A stretch of DNA of 64,000 bases from Beverwykella pulmonaria. Lineage: Eukaryota; Ascomycota; Dothideomycetes; Pleosporales; Melanommataceae. The notes below the pieces were generated by a model. The model had not been told where the DNA came from. It worked only from the letters and a program-made list of their open reading frames with translations, and did no database searches. Where the stretch lies: assembly GCA_001599595.1 (NCBI GenBank), contig BCHH01000010.1, forward strand, positions 603,359-667,358, given 5' to 3'. Positions 10,226 to 21,833 of the stretch are shown piece after piece. Each line of letters opens with the position of its first letter. The stretch's first letter is position 1. The position numbers and the translations under genes are program-made.

Positions 10226-12454
10226 ATGGCGATGCTCACGGCCCACCCCGTCTCGCCAAAGGCCGCCCCACTCCCTCCTCTACCCTCCGAGGATCCTCTG
10301 ACTCCGGCGCAATGGAAGACACTGCTCGCCATCTGCGACACCATCATTCCGTCCATCAAACCCATTGCCGTAGCGAAGACGGCAACGGAAATACCTGCCA
10401 CGGAGAATGAGTATTCGAGCGCTACCAGTACGCTGAAGGAGCTGTCTCCAGACCGTGAAAGAGATGAGGTGGCGAAGGCCTACTTAGAAGAAAACGCGTC
10501 CGCGAACCCGGCGTTCAAGGAGTCGCTACATCGACTGGTTGCCCTGTATATGCCACAGTCAACGAGAAAGGAGATCTTGATGGTGCTGAACATCCTCGAT
10601 ACGCGGGCTGGGTCATTACTCCTCACCGGCTACATGACCCCCATCGGAGATCAACCAGCCGACATCCGCGAGCTCATCATCCAGGGCTGGGCGACAGCCA
10701 GACTGCCCCTTCTGCGCCAGCTCTACCGATCGTTGACCATGCTCTCGAAGCAGACATGGATCAAGATCTCTCCTACACTTCCGCGTGTCCTGGGCATCCC
10801 TCGCGTCCCCGTTGGCATGGTCCCTGGAAAGGGCTTTGAATATGAATTTATCCAGTTTCCTCCGGGAGATCGCCCGGAGGTCATGGAGACCGACGTCGTC
10901 ATCATTGGGAGCGGGTGTGGAGGAGGTGTGTGTGCGAAGAATCTGGCCGAGGCCGGGAATAGGGTTGTTGTGGCTGAGAAGGGGTATCATTGGACTCCTG
11001 ACCATTATCCAATGTCAGAGGCGGATGGCTGGAACCATCTCTTCATGAACGGGGCCTTCATATCATCCGATGATACCACACTCTCCGTCGTTGCCGGTCA
11101 GTCTTGGGGAGGCGGTGGCACTGTCAACTGGTCTGCTTCTCTCCAAACGCAGGGCTACGTCCGTCGGGAGTGGGCGGAAAGTGGCCTGCCATTCTTCACC
11201 TCTGCAGAATTCCAAGAGTCACTCGATCGAGTGTGTGAGCGCATGGGCGTCTCCACAGACCATATCCAGCAAAATAGAAGCAACCAGAATCTCCTGGAGG
11301 GTGCCCGAAAGCTCGGATACACGCACAAAGCCGTCCCCCAGAATACGGGAGGCAAGCAGCATGCCTGCGGACACTGCACGTTTGGCTGCGGCAGCTGCGA
11401 GAAGCAGGGCCCAGTCGTATCATTCCTCCCTGACGCGGCCCGAGCTGGCGCCAAGTTCATTGAGGGGTTTCACGCCGAAGAAATCCTCTTCACATCCAAA
11501 GGTGGAGAAAAGGTGGCCACCGGCGTTCGAGGAACATGGGTCTCGCGGGACGTCAACGGCGGCGTAGCCGGCGAGCCTTTGATCCGACGCAAGGTTATTG
11601 TCAAAGCAAAACGGGTCGTGGTCTCCGCTGGTACCATGCAGAGCCCCCTGCTTCTCCTCCGCTCCGGATTGAAGAACTACCACATTGGCCGCAATCTCTA
11701 CCTCCATCCGGTCTCCCTCGTCGGCGCCATCTACGAGGAAGAAATCAAGCCCTGGGAAGGCGCGATCCTGACCTCGGTCGTCAGCGAGCATGAGAACCTT
11801 GACGGCAAAGGCCATGGCGTCAAGCTGGAAGCTACTAATATGATGCCCTCATCGTGGCTGATTTGGCTGCCCTGGAAGAGTGGGCTCGGTTACAAACTCA
11901 ACGCAGCGCGTATGAAGCACATGTGCGGCTACATCTCCATTGCTCGCGACCGAGACACGGGCCAAGTGTACCCCGACCCTGTGGACGGCCGTGTCCGGTT
12001 CAAGTACACGACGTCAGCCTTCGACAAGAAGCACATCATCTCGGGCCTACTCGCTCTCGCAAAAATTCAATACGTAGCCGGCGCAACTGAGATCTTCACG
12101 GTGATCCCTGGCGTCTCGACCTTCGTCCGCGACCCCTCTGTGCCCTCCAGCGACGGCATTAACGACGAGAAGTTCCAGGCCTGGCTTGAGGAAATCACCA
12201 ACTCAGGGTTCCCGAGCCCGGATTCCATGTTTGTGTCGGCCCATCAGATGGGGACTTGCAGGATGAGCAGTACGCCAAAGACGGGCGTGGTGGATCCGAC
12301 GGGCGCTGTTTGGGGAACCAAAGGATTGTTTGTTGCGGATGCGAGTGTGTTCCCGTCTGCGAGTGGGGTCAATCCGATGGTGACGAATATGGCGATTAGC
12401 GACTGGATTTCCAGGGGGGTTGCGAAGGGGTTAGTGGAGAGTCCGAGGTTGTGA
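10226..12454 (+). CDS. long-chain fatty alcohol oxidase (GMC oxidoreductase)
   Basis: Predicted FAD enzyme that oxidises long-chain fatty alcohols to aldehydes with O2, giving H2O2 (long-chain-alcohol oxidase family), used in alkane and lipid omega-oxidation. It is intronless and 742 residues long, the usual length of the family. The Rossmann FAD motif VVIIGSGCGGG is at about 224-234, the family's GQSWGGGGTVNW at 291-302, and a Cys-rich stretch HACGHCTFGCGSC at 379-391. Near the C-terminus are HQMGTCRM (catalytic His 673) and SGVNPM (Asn 716). The N-terminal 200 residues precede the FAD domain, as in other fungal fatty alcohol oxidases. The last three residues, PRL, fit the broad peroxisomal PTS1 pattern, which would suit an H2O2-producing enzyme (inference). 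Confidence 0.93.
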   Translation: MAMLTAHPVSPKAAPLPPLPSEDPLTPAQWKTLLAICDTIIPSIKPIAVAKTATEIPATENEYSSATSTLKELSPDRERDEVAKAYLEENASANPAFKESLHRLVALYMPQSTRKEILMVLNILDTRAGSLLLTGYMTPIGDQPADIRELIIQGWATARLPLLRQLYRSLTMLSKQTWIKISPTLPRVLGIPRVPVGMVPGKGFEYEFIQFPPGDRPEVMETDVVIIGSGCGGGVCAKNLAEAGNRVVVAEKGYHWTPDHYPMSEADGWNHLFMNGAFISSDDTTLSVVAGQSWGGGGTVNWSASLQTQGYVRREWAESGLPFFTSAEFQESLDRVCERMGVSTDHIQQNRSNQNLLEGARKLGYTHKAVPQNTGGKQHACGHCTFGCGSCEKQGPVVSFLPDAARAGAKFIEGFHAEEILFTSKGGEKVATGVRGTWVSRDVNGGVAGEPLIRRKVIVKAKRVVVSAGTMQSPLLLLRSGLKNYHIGRNLYLHPVSLVGAIYEEEIKPWEGAILTSVVSEHENLDGKGHGVKLEATNMMPSSWLIWLPWKSGLGYKLNAARMKHMCGYISIARDRDTGQVYPDPVDGRVRFKYTTSAFDKKHIISGLLALAKIQYVAGATEIFTVIPGVSTFVRDPSVPSSDGINDEKFQAWLEEITNSGFPSPDSMFVSAHQMGTCRMSSTPKTGVVDPTGAVWGTKGLFVADASVFPSASGVNPMVTNMAISDWISRGVAKGLVESPRL

Positions 12455-13251
12455 GGGCAGGCCGAGTCGCTATTTCTGTATCATATGTAGGCGGCCACGT
12501 TCGTGCCAAAAATTATTGCCATCTTTGGATCTCTCGTTGCTATCGAAATACATGTGAGGAAGAGTTGAAGAAGAACTAGTGAAGCGCTCAATCGCCATGC
12601 TGTATCTGCGACCCTCCACCACATCTCAACCTAGTCTGCGTAACCACGGGTCTATCCCGAGCCCGCGCCATACAATCTAAAACCATGTCACCGGGTACTC
12701 GAGTTGTTTGGCTTCAGCACTCGGCACATGGCGGGCCGCCATCCGAGATCAGGGTCCAGTGCTTGGCGCGCACTTTGCCATGACATCATCATAAGCGACA
12801 TGGGGCGAAGCATCCCACAACCTCACTCGCCCAAACCACCCCTCCCTCACGGTTGATCAGCCGGCCGATCACGAAAAGCAGGGACGATTGTCGCTATTCT
12901 TGCGCTTTTAGACCCTGTGTCCACACACACAATTTGTTCAGTGAATGCAGGTAACCTGGTAGAAAGCTGATGATTGTCTCTTAAAACCGCCTCGTCGCGC
13001 CTCGGTGCTATAGCGGTGTGCTGCTATCACGCCATGCTAGCTATTTAGCCCGACAACTGTTTCACTCCACTCCGAGGCTGTGACTCAGTCGGAGCCCAAG
13101 ATAAAAGACCTTGCGCCGCCAGTTTCGGTGTCGCAGACAAGCCACTACCAATACCTCGCCAGCTCGCTCTCGCCAGCTCACCCTCGACATCCTCAATCAC
13201 CTCGAGACCGAAGCAGTGCCGTGCGCAGCCTCAACACCACCACCTCTCGTC
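12455..13251. other. intergenic, 5' flank of the GNAT gene
   Basis: No gene supported. Holds the 3' flank of the fatty alcohol oxidase gene and the promoter and 5' leader of the acetyltransferase gene. An open frame extends upstream from 13252 to 13111, but it opens with TTG, has no ATG and reads Arg/Ser/Gln-rich, so it was treated as leader. Confidence 0.4.
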
Positions 13252-14133
13252 ATGTCAGGCTTCGGATTCGGAAATGGCGGCACCGAGTTCATCTCCATGC
13301 TGCCCCCGCCTCATGACGCCCTGAAAGACTACGACAACACGAAGCATTTCAATGAGCAGCCATCCTCCGTGCCCCAGATCTTCCGCGACGCCCTCTCCGT
13401 TCGTGAAGAGGTCTACGGCGAGCAAGGTGTTCCCCTCGAAGCCGAGTTCGACCAGGACGACCCCCGAAGCTGGCATTGGGTTGTATATGCCTCGGTCGGA
13501 GCAACGTCCACCCCGCCCGCAGGCTCTCCCACGCCTGATATGAGCCGCTCTCCGCCAAGCAAGGCCGACGACGCTCGACGTGCCTCTGCTACCGCGTCTC
13601 GCGTCCCCGTCGGCACAATCCGCCTCATCCCGCCACCTCACGGACCCAACCCGTACGTCGAGACGGCGAAGCCCAAAAACAGAGACCGGCACTCCGATGC
13701 AGACCCTCCGCGCTCTCTACATGGAGATGTCCATGGCGACGAGAAACACCCCGCAGAGCCTTATATTAAGTTCGGCCGTCTCGCCGTGCTCCCCGCGTAC
13801 CGTTCCCTCGGCCTCTCGAAACTGCTCATCAACACGGCCATCGAGTACGCCTCGAAGCACCCGGGATCCATTCGTCCCCCACCACCCCCAACAACCTTAG
13901 AGAAGGACATTCTGTGTGGCAAAGCAACCGAAGAATCCGTCGTCTGGAAAGGACTCGCCATGGTCCACGCCCAAGTGAGCGTCGCCCCGCTGTGGAAGAA
14001 ACATGGATTCGCCGAAGAACTCGTCAACGAGAAGGGAGAAGTGGAGATTAGCAAGGAAGAGCGGTGGATTGAAGAAGGCATCGAGCACATGGGAATGTGG
14101 CGCCGCATCCGCGTGGACAATGGAAGGTTGTAA
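13252..14133 (+). CDS. GNAT-fold N-acetyltransferase
   Basis: Predicted acetyl-CoA-dependent N-acetyltransferase; substrate unknown. It is intronless and 293 residues long from ATG 13252 (MSGFGFGNGG). The fold is seen in order: FRDALSVREEVYGEQGVPLEAE (substrate-side region, about residues 44-65), WHWVVYAS (about 74-81), VGTIRLIPPP (about 121-130), and motif A RLAVLPAYRSLGLSKLL (about 176-192). In motif A the R/Q-x-x-G-x-G/A loop reads RSLGLS, so its last Gly/Ala is Ser. A Pro/Ser-rich insert separates beta-strands at about residues 85-118. The C-terminal half has AMVHAQVSVAPLWKKHGF-type sequence, the usual C-terminal GNAT block. This resembles fungal ElaA/YjdJ-like or glucosamine-phosphate acetyltransferase-like proteins, but I cannot fix the substrate. 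Confidence 0.8.
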   Translation: MSGFGFGNGGTEFISMLPPPHDALKDYDNTKHFNEQPSSVPQIFRDALSVREEVYGEQGVPLEAEFDQDDPRSWHWVVYASVGATSTPPAGSPTPDMSRSPPSKADDARRASATASRVPVGTIRLIPPPHGPNPYVETAKPKNRDRHSDADPPRSLHGDVHGDEKHPAEPYIKFGRLAVLPAYRSLGLSKLLINTAIEYASKHPGSIRPPPPPTTLEKDILCGKATEESVVWKGLAMVHAQVSVAPLWKKHGFAEELVNEKGEVEISKEERWIEEGIEHMGMWRRIRVDNGRL

Positions 14134-15448
14134 ACATCTGCCCCTCAACGCATTTCCTAATCATACGATTTGTCCACGATGGACCTCTCGGGGGCTCTTG
14201 TTTACGACAAACCTAGTTTCTCTGGCCCATCTGACGCTACTGGACTCGCCTCGGATTTCAGACTGAATTGTTCTTCGACCTCATCGCCCTCCTGCTGGAC
14301 CGGCATAGTGGCCCCACCCCAAAAAGCGTTTTTTGTTACGGCGACCTACCTACCGTATGTGCAACTTATAAATTCCCGGTTATATGACTGACTGGCCCCA
14401 TCAATGATAATTTTAATACCCTAGCGGATCAGACATGTTCTCGATACCGCTCTATTTCTTTGCTTTGTAAGTGCAGGTGTTTTGCTCTATTTTAAAAGCA
14501 CTGCTTTACTGGGTTTTCATGGCAACGAGGGTCGAACATCGCATAAAGCAGTTAGACCGGGTGTGTCTCTTTTGGGCACCTTTTTGGTTTCGGAGGATAG
14601 GCGCATAGGAATGGATGGAAGTCACAAGCACATTTCGAGCATAAGTCTCGATACCTAATATAGATGACATATAGAATAAAAGCAAGCATATTTCTTTCTC
14701 TCCGCTCACTTACCCTCATATGTGGTAATCCTCCACCAACCTGAATCTCTAGCGGCTTTGGCAAAACTCTTAAAAGCTAACCTCATCTTGTCTACCATGC
14801 CCTGAAATATATACGACATGTAACTCTGTATGTTGTTGTTTAATGGCATTGGACCTATCTTCTATCTTTGCAACTCCCCGTAACGTAATCCTTAACTTGT
14901 ATATCGTACTCACCTATAGCAGACACGATAGATAATACTTTGTACGTACAGGTGGCCGAAGCCTTTTCACATGCCCCCTACCTTGCTTTAGTTCAGAGTT
15001 TGACCCGGTATGACGTCGCTCGTACTTCAGTGATAATGCCGTAGCTGTACTGGTGCTGGACATATCTTCTAGTTTGGGAAATGGAAACCACAGACAATGA
15101 AACGACAGATACCAGCTCAAGACCCCATTTTACTAACCCAATCTCCCAAATACGCGCAAGGGCAATATCACAGTTGTATATTTCGTCCTTTTTGGCGAAG
15201 AAATAGGGTGCATATGTCCTGGGTAGGGAATGGATAAGTGGAGTGAAAGGCGTCGACAGAGCTGCTTTTGTTTTCTACTTTCACATGAGTCACGAGTGCC
15301 ACCCTAATCGGTAAGAAGCCGTCGACTTGAAGGCTCCCTGTTTGGGACGTATGCGCGGGCGCAATATAAAAGCCCCGCCTATGCTACACCGTCCGCACAA
15401 CATCCCGCCCATCAACTTCAACACCACCACAGCATCGGTATCGCGACC

Positions 15449-15770
15449 ATGGCTTTCTTCACTATCGGCGTCTTGCCAGGCGCTTCTGCTACTATCGCCG
15501 TTGGATAATGGCCACTACTGGTACGAGACCCACATCTCTTCACTCACGCCCGAGGACCCAAACATCCCCGACCCTTTCAATTCGTCCGCGTCCCAGAAGG
15601 TCCAGATCTCGCTCTTATATCCAATCACGAATACACCCTGCACTAAGCGCTGTACTGTGCTGTGCATGCCGTTTAAAGTTGCGTCTGCAGCTTCCACACA
15701 GTTCTTTAGTAACAGCATCGGGGGTGGGTACTTTGAAGACCTCGATATCAATTCGTGCTGTGAAATATAG
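15449..15770 (+). pseudogene. N-terminal remnant of a secreted alpha/beta hydrolase-like gene
   Basis: A promoter-like ATATAAAAG box at about 15363-15371 precedes ATG 15449. That ATG opens a short hydrophobic peptide, MAFFTIGVLPGASATIAVG, which then meets a stop. The overlapping frame continues with HYWYETHISSLTPEDPN, IPDPFNSSASQKVQISLLYP and a Cys-containing tail, ending at 15770. This order (signal-like start, GxY, DPF, then VQISLLYP) resembles the start of fungal platelet-activating-factor-acetylhydrolase-like secreted esterases. The nucleophile elbow and the rest of the enzyme are absent. I read it as a truncated, frameshifted relic. The family assignment is tentative. Confidence 0.25.
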
Positions 15771-17170
15771 GATGAGTGGGCAGGTAGGAAGAGAGGATAA
15801 ATCTCAAGTCCATAGGAAATTAATTGATATATAGCTGCCGTGGCCATTAAGTATCAACATTCAATATTGATCACCGCTTGGCTGAGTCTTAGGGATAAAT
15901 ATAGACTCTTGCCACTTTACTCCTATTATATTTAACGTCCATCTATTCTTAGAGGTTGTATATATCCAATTAGGCACAAAATCGGATAGAAACCATGTTG
16001 TTTGGAGGCTCTTGCCTTTAACGATTGTGAGGCAGCGTAACTTCCGGTCGTGTTAGCGGATATTGTTTTAATTATCAATACCCACTCGCTGTTCTTAAGC
16101 GATTTGATATAAGCTTTTTTTCGTGGGCATCTACATGGACTTGGGCGTTTGTACATATGCCTAAGGCAACTCTATGTCATCTATATTGTATGTATCAGCG
16201 GGGCGTATATTGAGTCGTATTTGAGTGCGCCCAAAGAGCTCTAGGAACGCGCGGATTTGATCAGGAGTAGCCACGTCAGTCCGGGGAACCTCGATTTTCC
16301 TGCCAACCACTGAGGCGACGAGTGGGTTCCGTCGTGTGAACTATAATACCCAGGCGTGACAGATTGGATTTAGGTTGCCATTCATCCTCAGTATTTGATT
16401 GGCCATTTCTCGTACACGGGGATCGAGGAAGGAAAACCGCGCGCCTTTTCTTCAAGTATCTATTCAACGAAGAACTCCTCTTGTTGAGGGCTCAATCGCT
16501 GCTGATGTTGATGAGATATCGCGCTGTTCGTCGCACCGTTGATTCGGCCTCGGAGCGTGCTTGGAGGGATACAGTGTGCGTCCGCAGCTGCCCGTTAGCT
16601 AGGATAAATGCCTGCGACATAATCATTGATGGCTGCTTCCCGTATATCCATGGTAAATGCGTCGTGTTGATATTTATCACGCCGATGAGAGTGGTTGAGG
16701 CGCGGTAGCCCCTTGCGCCGAAACCCCATACGCAAACTTAACTTTCATCCACACTCGCGTGAGCGCGATGTCACATGAGATGGACGCTACATTTCGAAAC
16801 CTCGCCAGAGTTCCAAGGCTTGCACATGTTTACCCTTCGACACCCATTTTCGCAGAGGAATCCAAGGAGCATTGAATATCACAATCCATTGCTGCTGGAA
16901 ATCACGATCAGACTCAGTGATTTTGTTCCACGTCGACTGCTAACATGCGTAGCTTTCGTGTGCAAGGTTGCAACAAGGAGCAACGCATTGCTCTAACCAC
17001 AGTTGCAACACCTGTACCCGACTTTCTGCGATGACAGTTAAGTCTTGGACGGGAATTCAGAACCATCTCTTCCCTCCATCCCAACGACGGATGCTCCTGG
17101 TGCTCATCTCCCACGGGTGCTCTGTCAGAAAATGTGTTACTGCTCACGAGGCTTTGGTGAGAGCGCAAAA

Positions 17171-17313
17171 GTGAGATCAGATAAGAAATGGCGGTCCCGG
17201 GTCAGGAATTTGAATACACAGCACACAATCATCTCGGGCGGCAGTGAGATTGGATAAGAAATGGCGGTCCCAGATCAGGAATTTAAATACAGCGCACATA
17301 ATCATCTCGAGCG
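17171..17313. repeat. diverged 73-base tandem duplication
   Basis: Two adjacent units start at 17171 and 17244, both with GTGAGAT followed by AAGAAATGGCGGTCCC, TCAGGAATTT, AATACA and AATCATCTCG. The units differ at roughly a tenth of positions, almost all transitions. Neither unit codes for anything recognisable. It may be an old local duplication. Confidence 0.75.
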
Positions 17314-19688
17314 AAAGGCGAGTACTCACGTAAGACCACATGGCGCAGGCGATATGCTTACTTTGTGTCAAGCTTACGATCGACTTTCTCGAAGACAATG
17401 TTGGGGCCAGAGGAGTACGTTGAAACGATCTCTTGTTCTGCGGAAATTAGAGCTGGGAATCCGGACGACAATGAAGGGTACTTGAGTGAGGATCATGTCT
17501 CGCCCGGCAGTTCGGATGCGGACTTTATTGACGGACGCAGTCTGTAGACTAGCGTTCCAGGGCAAACCAACCCAGTTTCGGTTTGTGTTCTGACCGCATG
17601 CAGTAGTTTGTGCATTTTGACACCTGTCTGTCTTGCACGCTAACGGTCGGTCGCCTACTCCCATTGTGGAGAAAAGCGTGCCTTCACATAGTCGGTCAGC
17701 TTGCAAGTTGAGCTTTCATTCGAAGTGGCACCGCTGTAAGTGCTTGCGACCGGTGAGCTACGCCGAAGGCGCTCATGCACGCCATAGCAATTTGCTGGTC
17801 TCAGACCACCACAATCTAGACTCTTGTACGCCTGTTCACGTTTCATGGATCACTACCAGCGTCCTGTAATTCGAATTTCGGCCACACATTTGGACATCAA
17901 AGAGAGACCCAGGGTCTTGGATGCTCCCAAGCTTCTGAATCGCACAGGGTCGCCTTTTCAAAGATCGACCCTAAATCCTTAAAGCTCCGGCTCCCAGGAT
18001 GCATGCTCGCGACAATGGACCACCTCAGCTCACAATCTGACGACTTTCCCCAGCGCTGTGGTTAAGGTAGTTGTCAACAATCTCTTAAGCCTCTGCTGTA
18101 TCACAGACAGTGCGTATACGATCTGCACAATATCCAAGCGCAGCTCGGCTCTCAGCGCAACAATAATTATTGGAACACAGCCCTATGCATATGACGATAT
18201 CCTTGGCGTTGGCGTTGCAGCTTCCAATATTGTGGCGCCGCTGGGACCAAGCCGCGGTTGGGTGCCGTGTGGGGTTTATCACCATGCTTATCTGACTTAT
18301 CCCTACAAGGGCTGTGGAAATATCGTAAACTTCTTCAGCTCTTCGACGTGGCGCATGGCCTGAGTGTGTTTTGTTCGCGATGTCAGACTTGTCACAGCAA
18401 AGTGGTTGCCGCTTTCTTCGGCAGTGAGCCTTACTAGGGTCTAGTACGTGAACGCAAGACACGGTGAGCTGCCAACTGAGAAGAGACAACACGAGGCTCT
18501 TGGCAAATCCGAACGTCTCTCTTCCCGGCGGCAGGGTGTCATGGCATCCTTCGGACCGGAGAGCTCAAAGTGGTTTGTCGTGAGTCGGATCAGTGCAGGG
18601 GGATTCTCTCAACTCCAGGCCGCCAGAGCCTGATCGCCGAGGTTAGCTCATCCAAGGCCAAGAGTCAAGATGCGGCTATCAAACATACTCAGGTTGGAGA
18701 CAAAAGCAGTAGAATCTACTTCTCCCAAGTATGCCGCGCAATGTCTTCCACGTCGTGCACGCGGCCCGGGAGACTGAAGAACCGGAATGGCCCGAGGTGT
18801 TTACAGAGAACTCATTCCGCTGTGCAGTCTGCCAAGCACACGACTTCTTGTCGAAGTGTATTCTGTTGGACTTAGTTCCGGCTCCCCATCATACCTCCGG
18901 CTGCGGCAGATGATCCGCAAGGGTGCCCTTGAAGCGAAGCTGATTGGGGCCTAGGGTTATGCAAAAAATAGACCGATCTTCTCGGCTCGGTCAGCTTGAC
19001 AGCGAGGCTCACCTCCACAGTTTCACGAGCATCTTTTTTGCCAACGTTTAAAATTCACCGCATGCTGCAGGCCCTAATCGATTCCAGCAGCCCGTCTCTT
19101 ACCCCTGCCTCTCCACACGAATGAGAGGCGTCCGACGTTTGAAAATGTATGGGCCCCATCCTGGGCGAGCGTGTCGCTGACCTCGAGACTCAGACTTTTC
19201 TTGCGCCGTAAGAGCGCTCGCCCAACGCCTTAGCCGCTTTGTCTCTACCTCGCGGAGATAACTGGACTCCAATGCGAGAAGGCTGTCCAGTAAGAAGCAT
19301 TTCATGTTCGTGCTAACCTCACTGCGGCAATGCCCAGCGCTATACCGCCCACCAGACCGAACCCCACCGTACTCTGGCCTCTCCATCATGGCGGTGCATC
19401 TGAGTCGCGAACCTTAACACGGATAGCCTACCATCGTGGCGTGCCAACGCCTGCTCTACGGCACGGTAGCTTTAGTCTTACGATCACCAGGCCCTTGATG
19501 GGAAAAAGCAAGCCGAGTTGTCATGGCGTAGCACATATATATTAGGAGGAACCTCATCTCCTCGCAGGCTCGATGAACAGTTTTCAAAATCGACATTAGC
19601 CACCTTCGAGGACGATCCGCACTCGTTTCGGGTTTTTTGGGTGCAGTATTGCAATTCTCTCTTTGAATATTATTATCATCCACTCGAA

Positions 19689-21833
19689 ATGTGGTACCCA
19701 ATCGCTAGAATCGCTGGTTCCGTCGCTTTGCTCTGTCCCACCGTTCTGTCCGTTGCGCTCCCTTCAGAACGCCTCACACCTGAGGTACCTTGGAAGAGGA
19801 GTGGGCTCTCAGCAGGCCTCGAAGCAAGGTTCGACGGAAATGTACACGGGCCAAACTCTAGAGATCGTTGGGGTGGCCAGTTCGATATATCTACAGACAT
19901 GGACCTTAAATGGCCAACGACGGGAAACTGTGTCAAGGTACATACACTCCAATAAGACTCTGCTGTTGCTCTTACTAATGGAGGGTAGTACCATTTCGAT
20001 ATTACCAACACCACCCTGTCTCCTGATGGCGTCGCAAAGCAAATGATGGTTATCAACGGTCAATATCCTGGCCCGGTAAGTACGGCAGTGACTATTCATA
20101 CACCATGCTGACCATCTGTAGACCATCGAGGCCGAATGGGGAGATGATATTGAGGTGACTGTTACCAATCATCTCGCGGTCAATGGCACTGGCCTTCATT
20201 GGCATGGTCTCCGGCAACTGGGGTCGAATGACATGGACGGCGTAGGTGGTATTACTGAGTGCCCAATTGCGCCCGGACAAACAAAGGTCTACAAGTTCAA
20301 GGCGACCCAATACGGCACCTCCTGGTACCACTCGCACTATTCTGTTCAGTATGGGGATGGACTCGTTGGAGGCATTATTATCAAAGGACCAGCAACTGCG
20401 AATTACGACATCGATCTGGGGATTTTGCCATTCTCAGATTGGTTCCACGCGCCTCTGTATGCATGCCTTTTTTTTTTCAAACTGCCTTACTAGTTCCCAA
20501 GCTAACAAGGGTCCAGATTTACCGTTAATGCTGCAGCACTTCACGCTAGTGGACCTCCGATTGCAGACAATCTGCTCATCAATGGATCCATGACGTCTGC
20601 TGCTGGAGGAAAGTATGCCGTCACGACGTTGACTCCTGGCAAACGACATCTCCTCCGCTTCGTGAATATGGGTATCAACAATTGGGTTCATGTCGGTCTC
20701 GATGGGCACGAATTTACTGTGGTTGCAGCAGATTTCGTCCCAATTGTTCCCTACAAGACAAGTTCGCTCGCTATTGCAGTCGGTAAGTTTAAAGCCAAGC
20801 TTTTCTGCCGACGTTACACATGACCCTACCCCTGGTACATACACTACCGGGAATTGCCCCGCTAACAGGTACGCTACAATAGGTCAGCGGTATGAAGTCA
20901 TCATCGAAGCCAATCGAACGATTTCCAACTATTGGCTTCGCGTGGGTACTGGAGGCACATGCGATGGCCCGAATTCAAATGCCGCCAACGTCGGAAGCAT
21001 TTTCCATTACGATGGTGCGAATTCTGGAACCCCTAACTCGACAGGGACGGCACTTCCAACAGGTTGCTATGATGAGACGAATATTGTTCCGTTCGTGAAG
21101 ACACAAGTGCCGCAGGATGTGCCGAAGGAGTTGAAGTTGAGTTTCGTCGTGACTGCTGCAAGAAATAATTTGGTGCAGTGGCACATCAATGGTAGCCCCA
21201 TGTTCATCGACTTCTTGAGGCCGACGCTGCAGAATGTCATTGATGGGAACACTACCTACAACCCGGCCGAGAACGTTTATCCTGTTGGCGAAGCGCATAA
21301 GGTAAGCTCTCCCTCACGATTCTTCTACACATGGAAGGCTAAAGAAATGGTAGTGGCAATACTGGGTCATCCAACAAGACAGCAGCACCCCCCCACTTGA
21401 ACACCCTATCCATCTTCACGGGCATGATTTTTTCATCCTCGACTCCCAAGCCAACACACCATGGACTGGCGACATTTCTCGCCTCAAGACCGATAACCCC
21501 ATCCGTCGCGACACGGCAACACTTCCCGTTCATGGCTATCTCGTGCTCGCTTTTGAGTCCGACAACCCAGGCGCCTGGCTGGTAAGTCATCTACATTCCA
21601 CCCCCTTTGCTTCATTTTGTAGCCAGTGCTAACGACGATCTCAGATGCACTGCCACATCCCCTTCCATGTCTCCGCCGGCCTTGGAGTCCAGTTCGTCGA
21701 GCGACAGGAGGAGCTCCGGAATTCACTTGCCGATGTATCAGGGTTCAAGAATGGATGTGAATCCTGGAAGGGCTTCCAGAAGGAGTTCTATCCTAACGGT
21801 TTCGAGTTTGGGGACTCGGGATTGAGGAAGTAA
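19689..21833 (+). CDS. laccase (secreted multicopper oxidase)
   Basis: Oxidises phenolic substrates with reduction of O2 to water; predicted secreted. Seven exons: 19689-19937, 19989-20075, 20122-20456, 20517-20782, 20883-21301, 21354-21581, 21645-21833. All introns are GT-AG and 46-100 bases. The spliced product is 590 residues with an N-terminal signal peptide (about residues 1-24). All copper motifs are intact: HWHGL (138-142), WYHSHY (180-185), HPIHLHGHDFF (469-479) and HCHIPFHVSAGLG (530-542). Cys 531 is the type-1 ligand and Leu 541 the axial residue, as in ascomycete laccases. The protein ends DSGLRK; DSGL is the C-terminal plug of ascomycete laccases and is normally exposed by proteolysis, so only two residues would be removed here. 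Oddity: near residues 51-60 (NVHGPNSRDR-W) the usual Cys before Trp is Arg, so an N-terminal disulfide appears lost. Confidence 0.93.

Larger units (their letters stand above)
14134..19688. other. 5.5 kb gene-poor region
   Basis: No intact gene is visible. Short ORFs on both strands lack family motifs and run through stop-rich sequence. Within it I annotate one broken secreted-hydrolase-like fragment (15449-15770) and one 73-base tandem duplication (17171-17313). The remainder looks like decayed intergenic or repeat-derived DNA. The 3' end contains the promoter of the laccase gene, including a TATATATTA run near 19535. Confidence 0.45.

Noticed and set aside
13111..13251. N-terminal extension of the GNAT gene
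   Set aside because: Begins with TTG and has no ATG; the first ATG at 13252 starts a better-looking protein.
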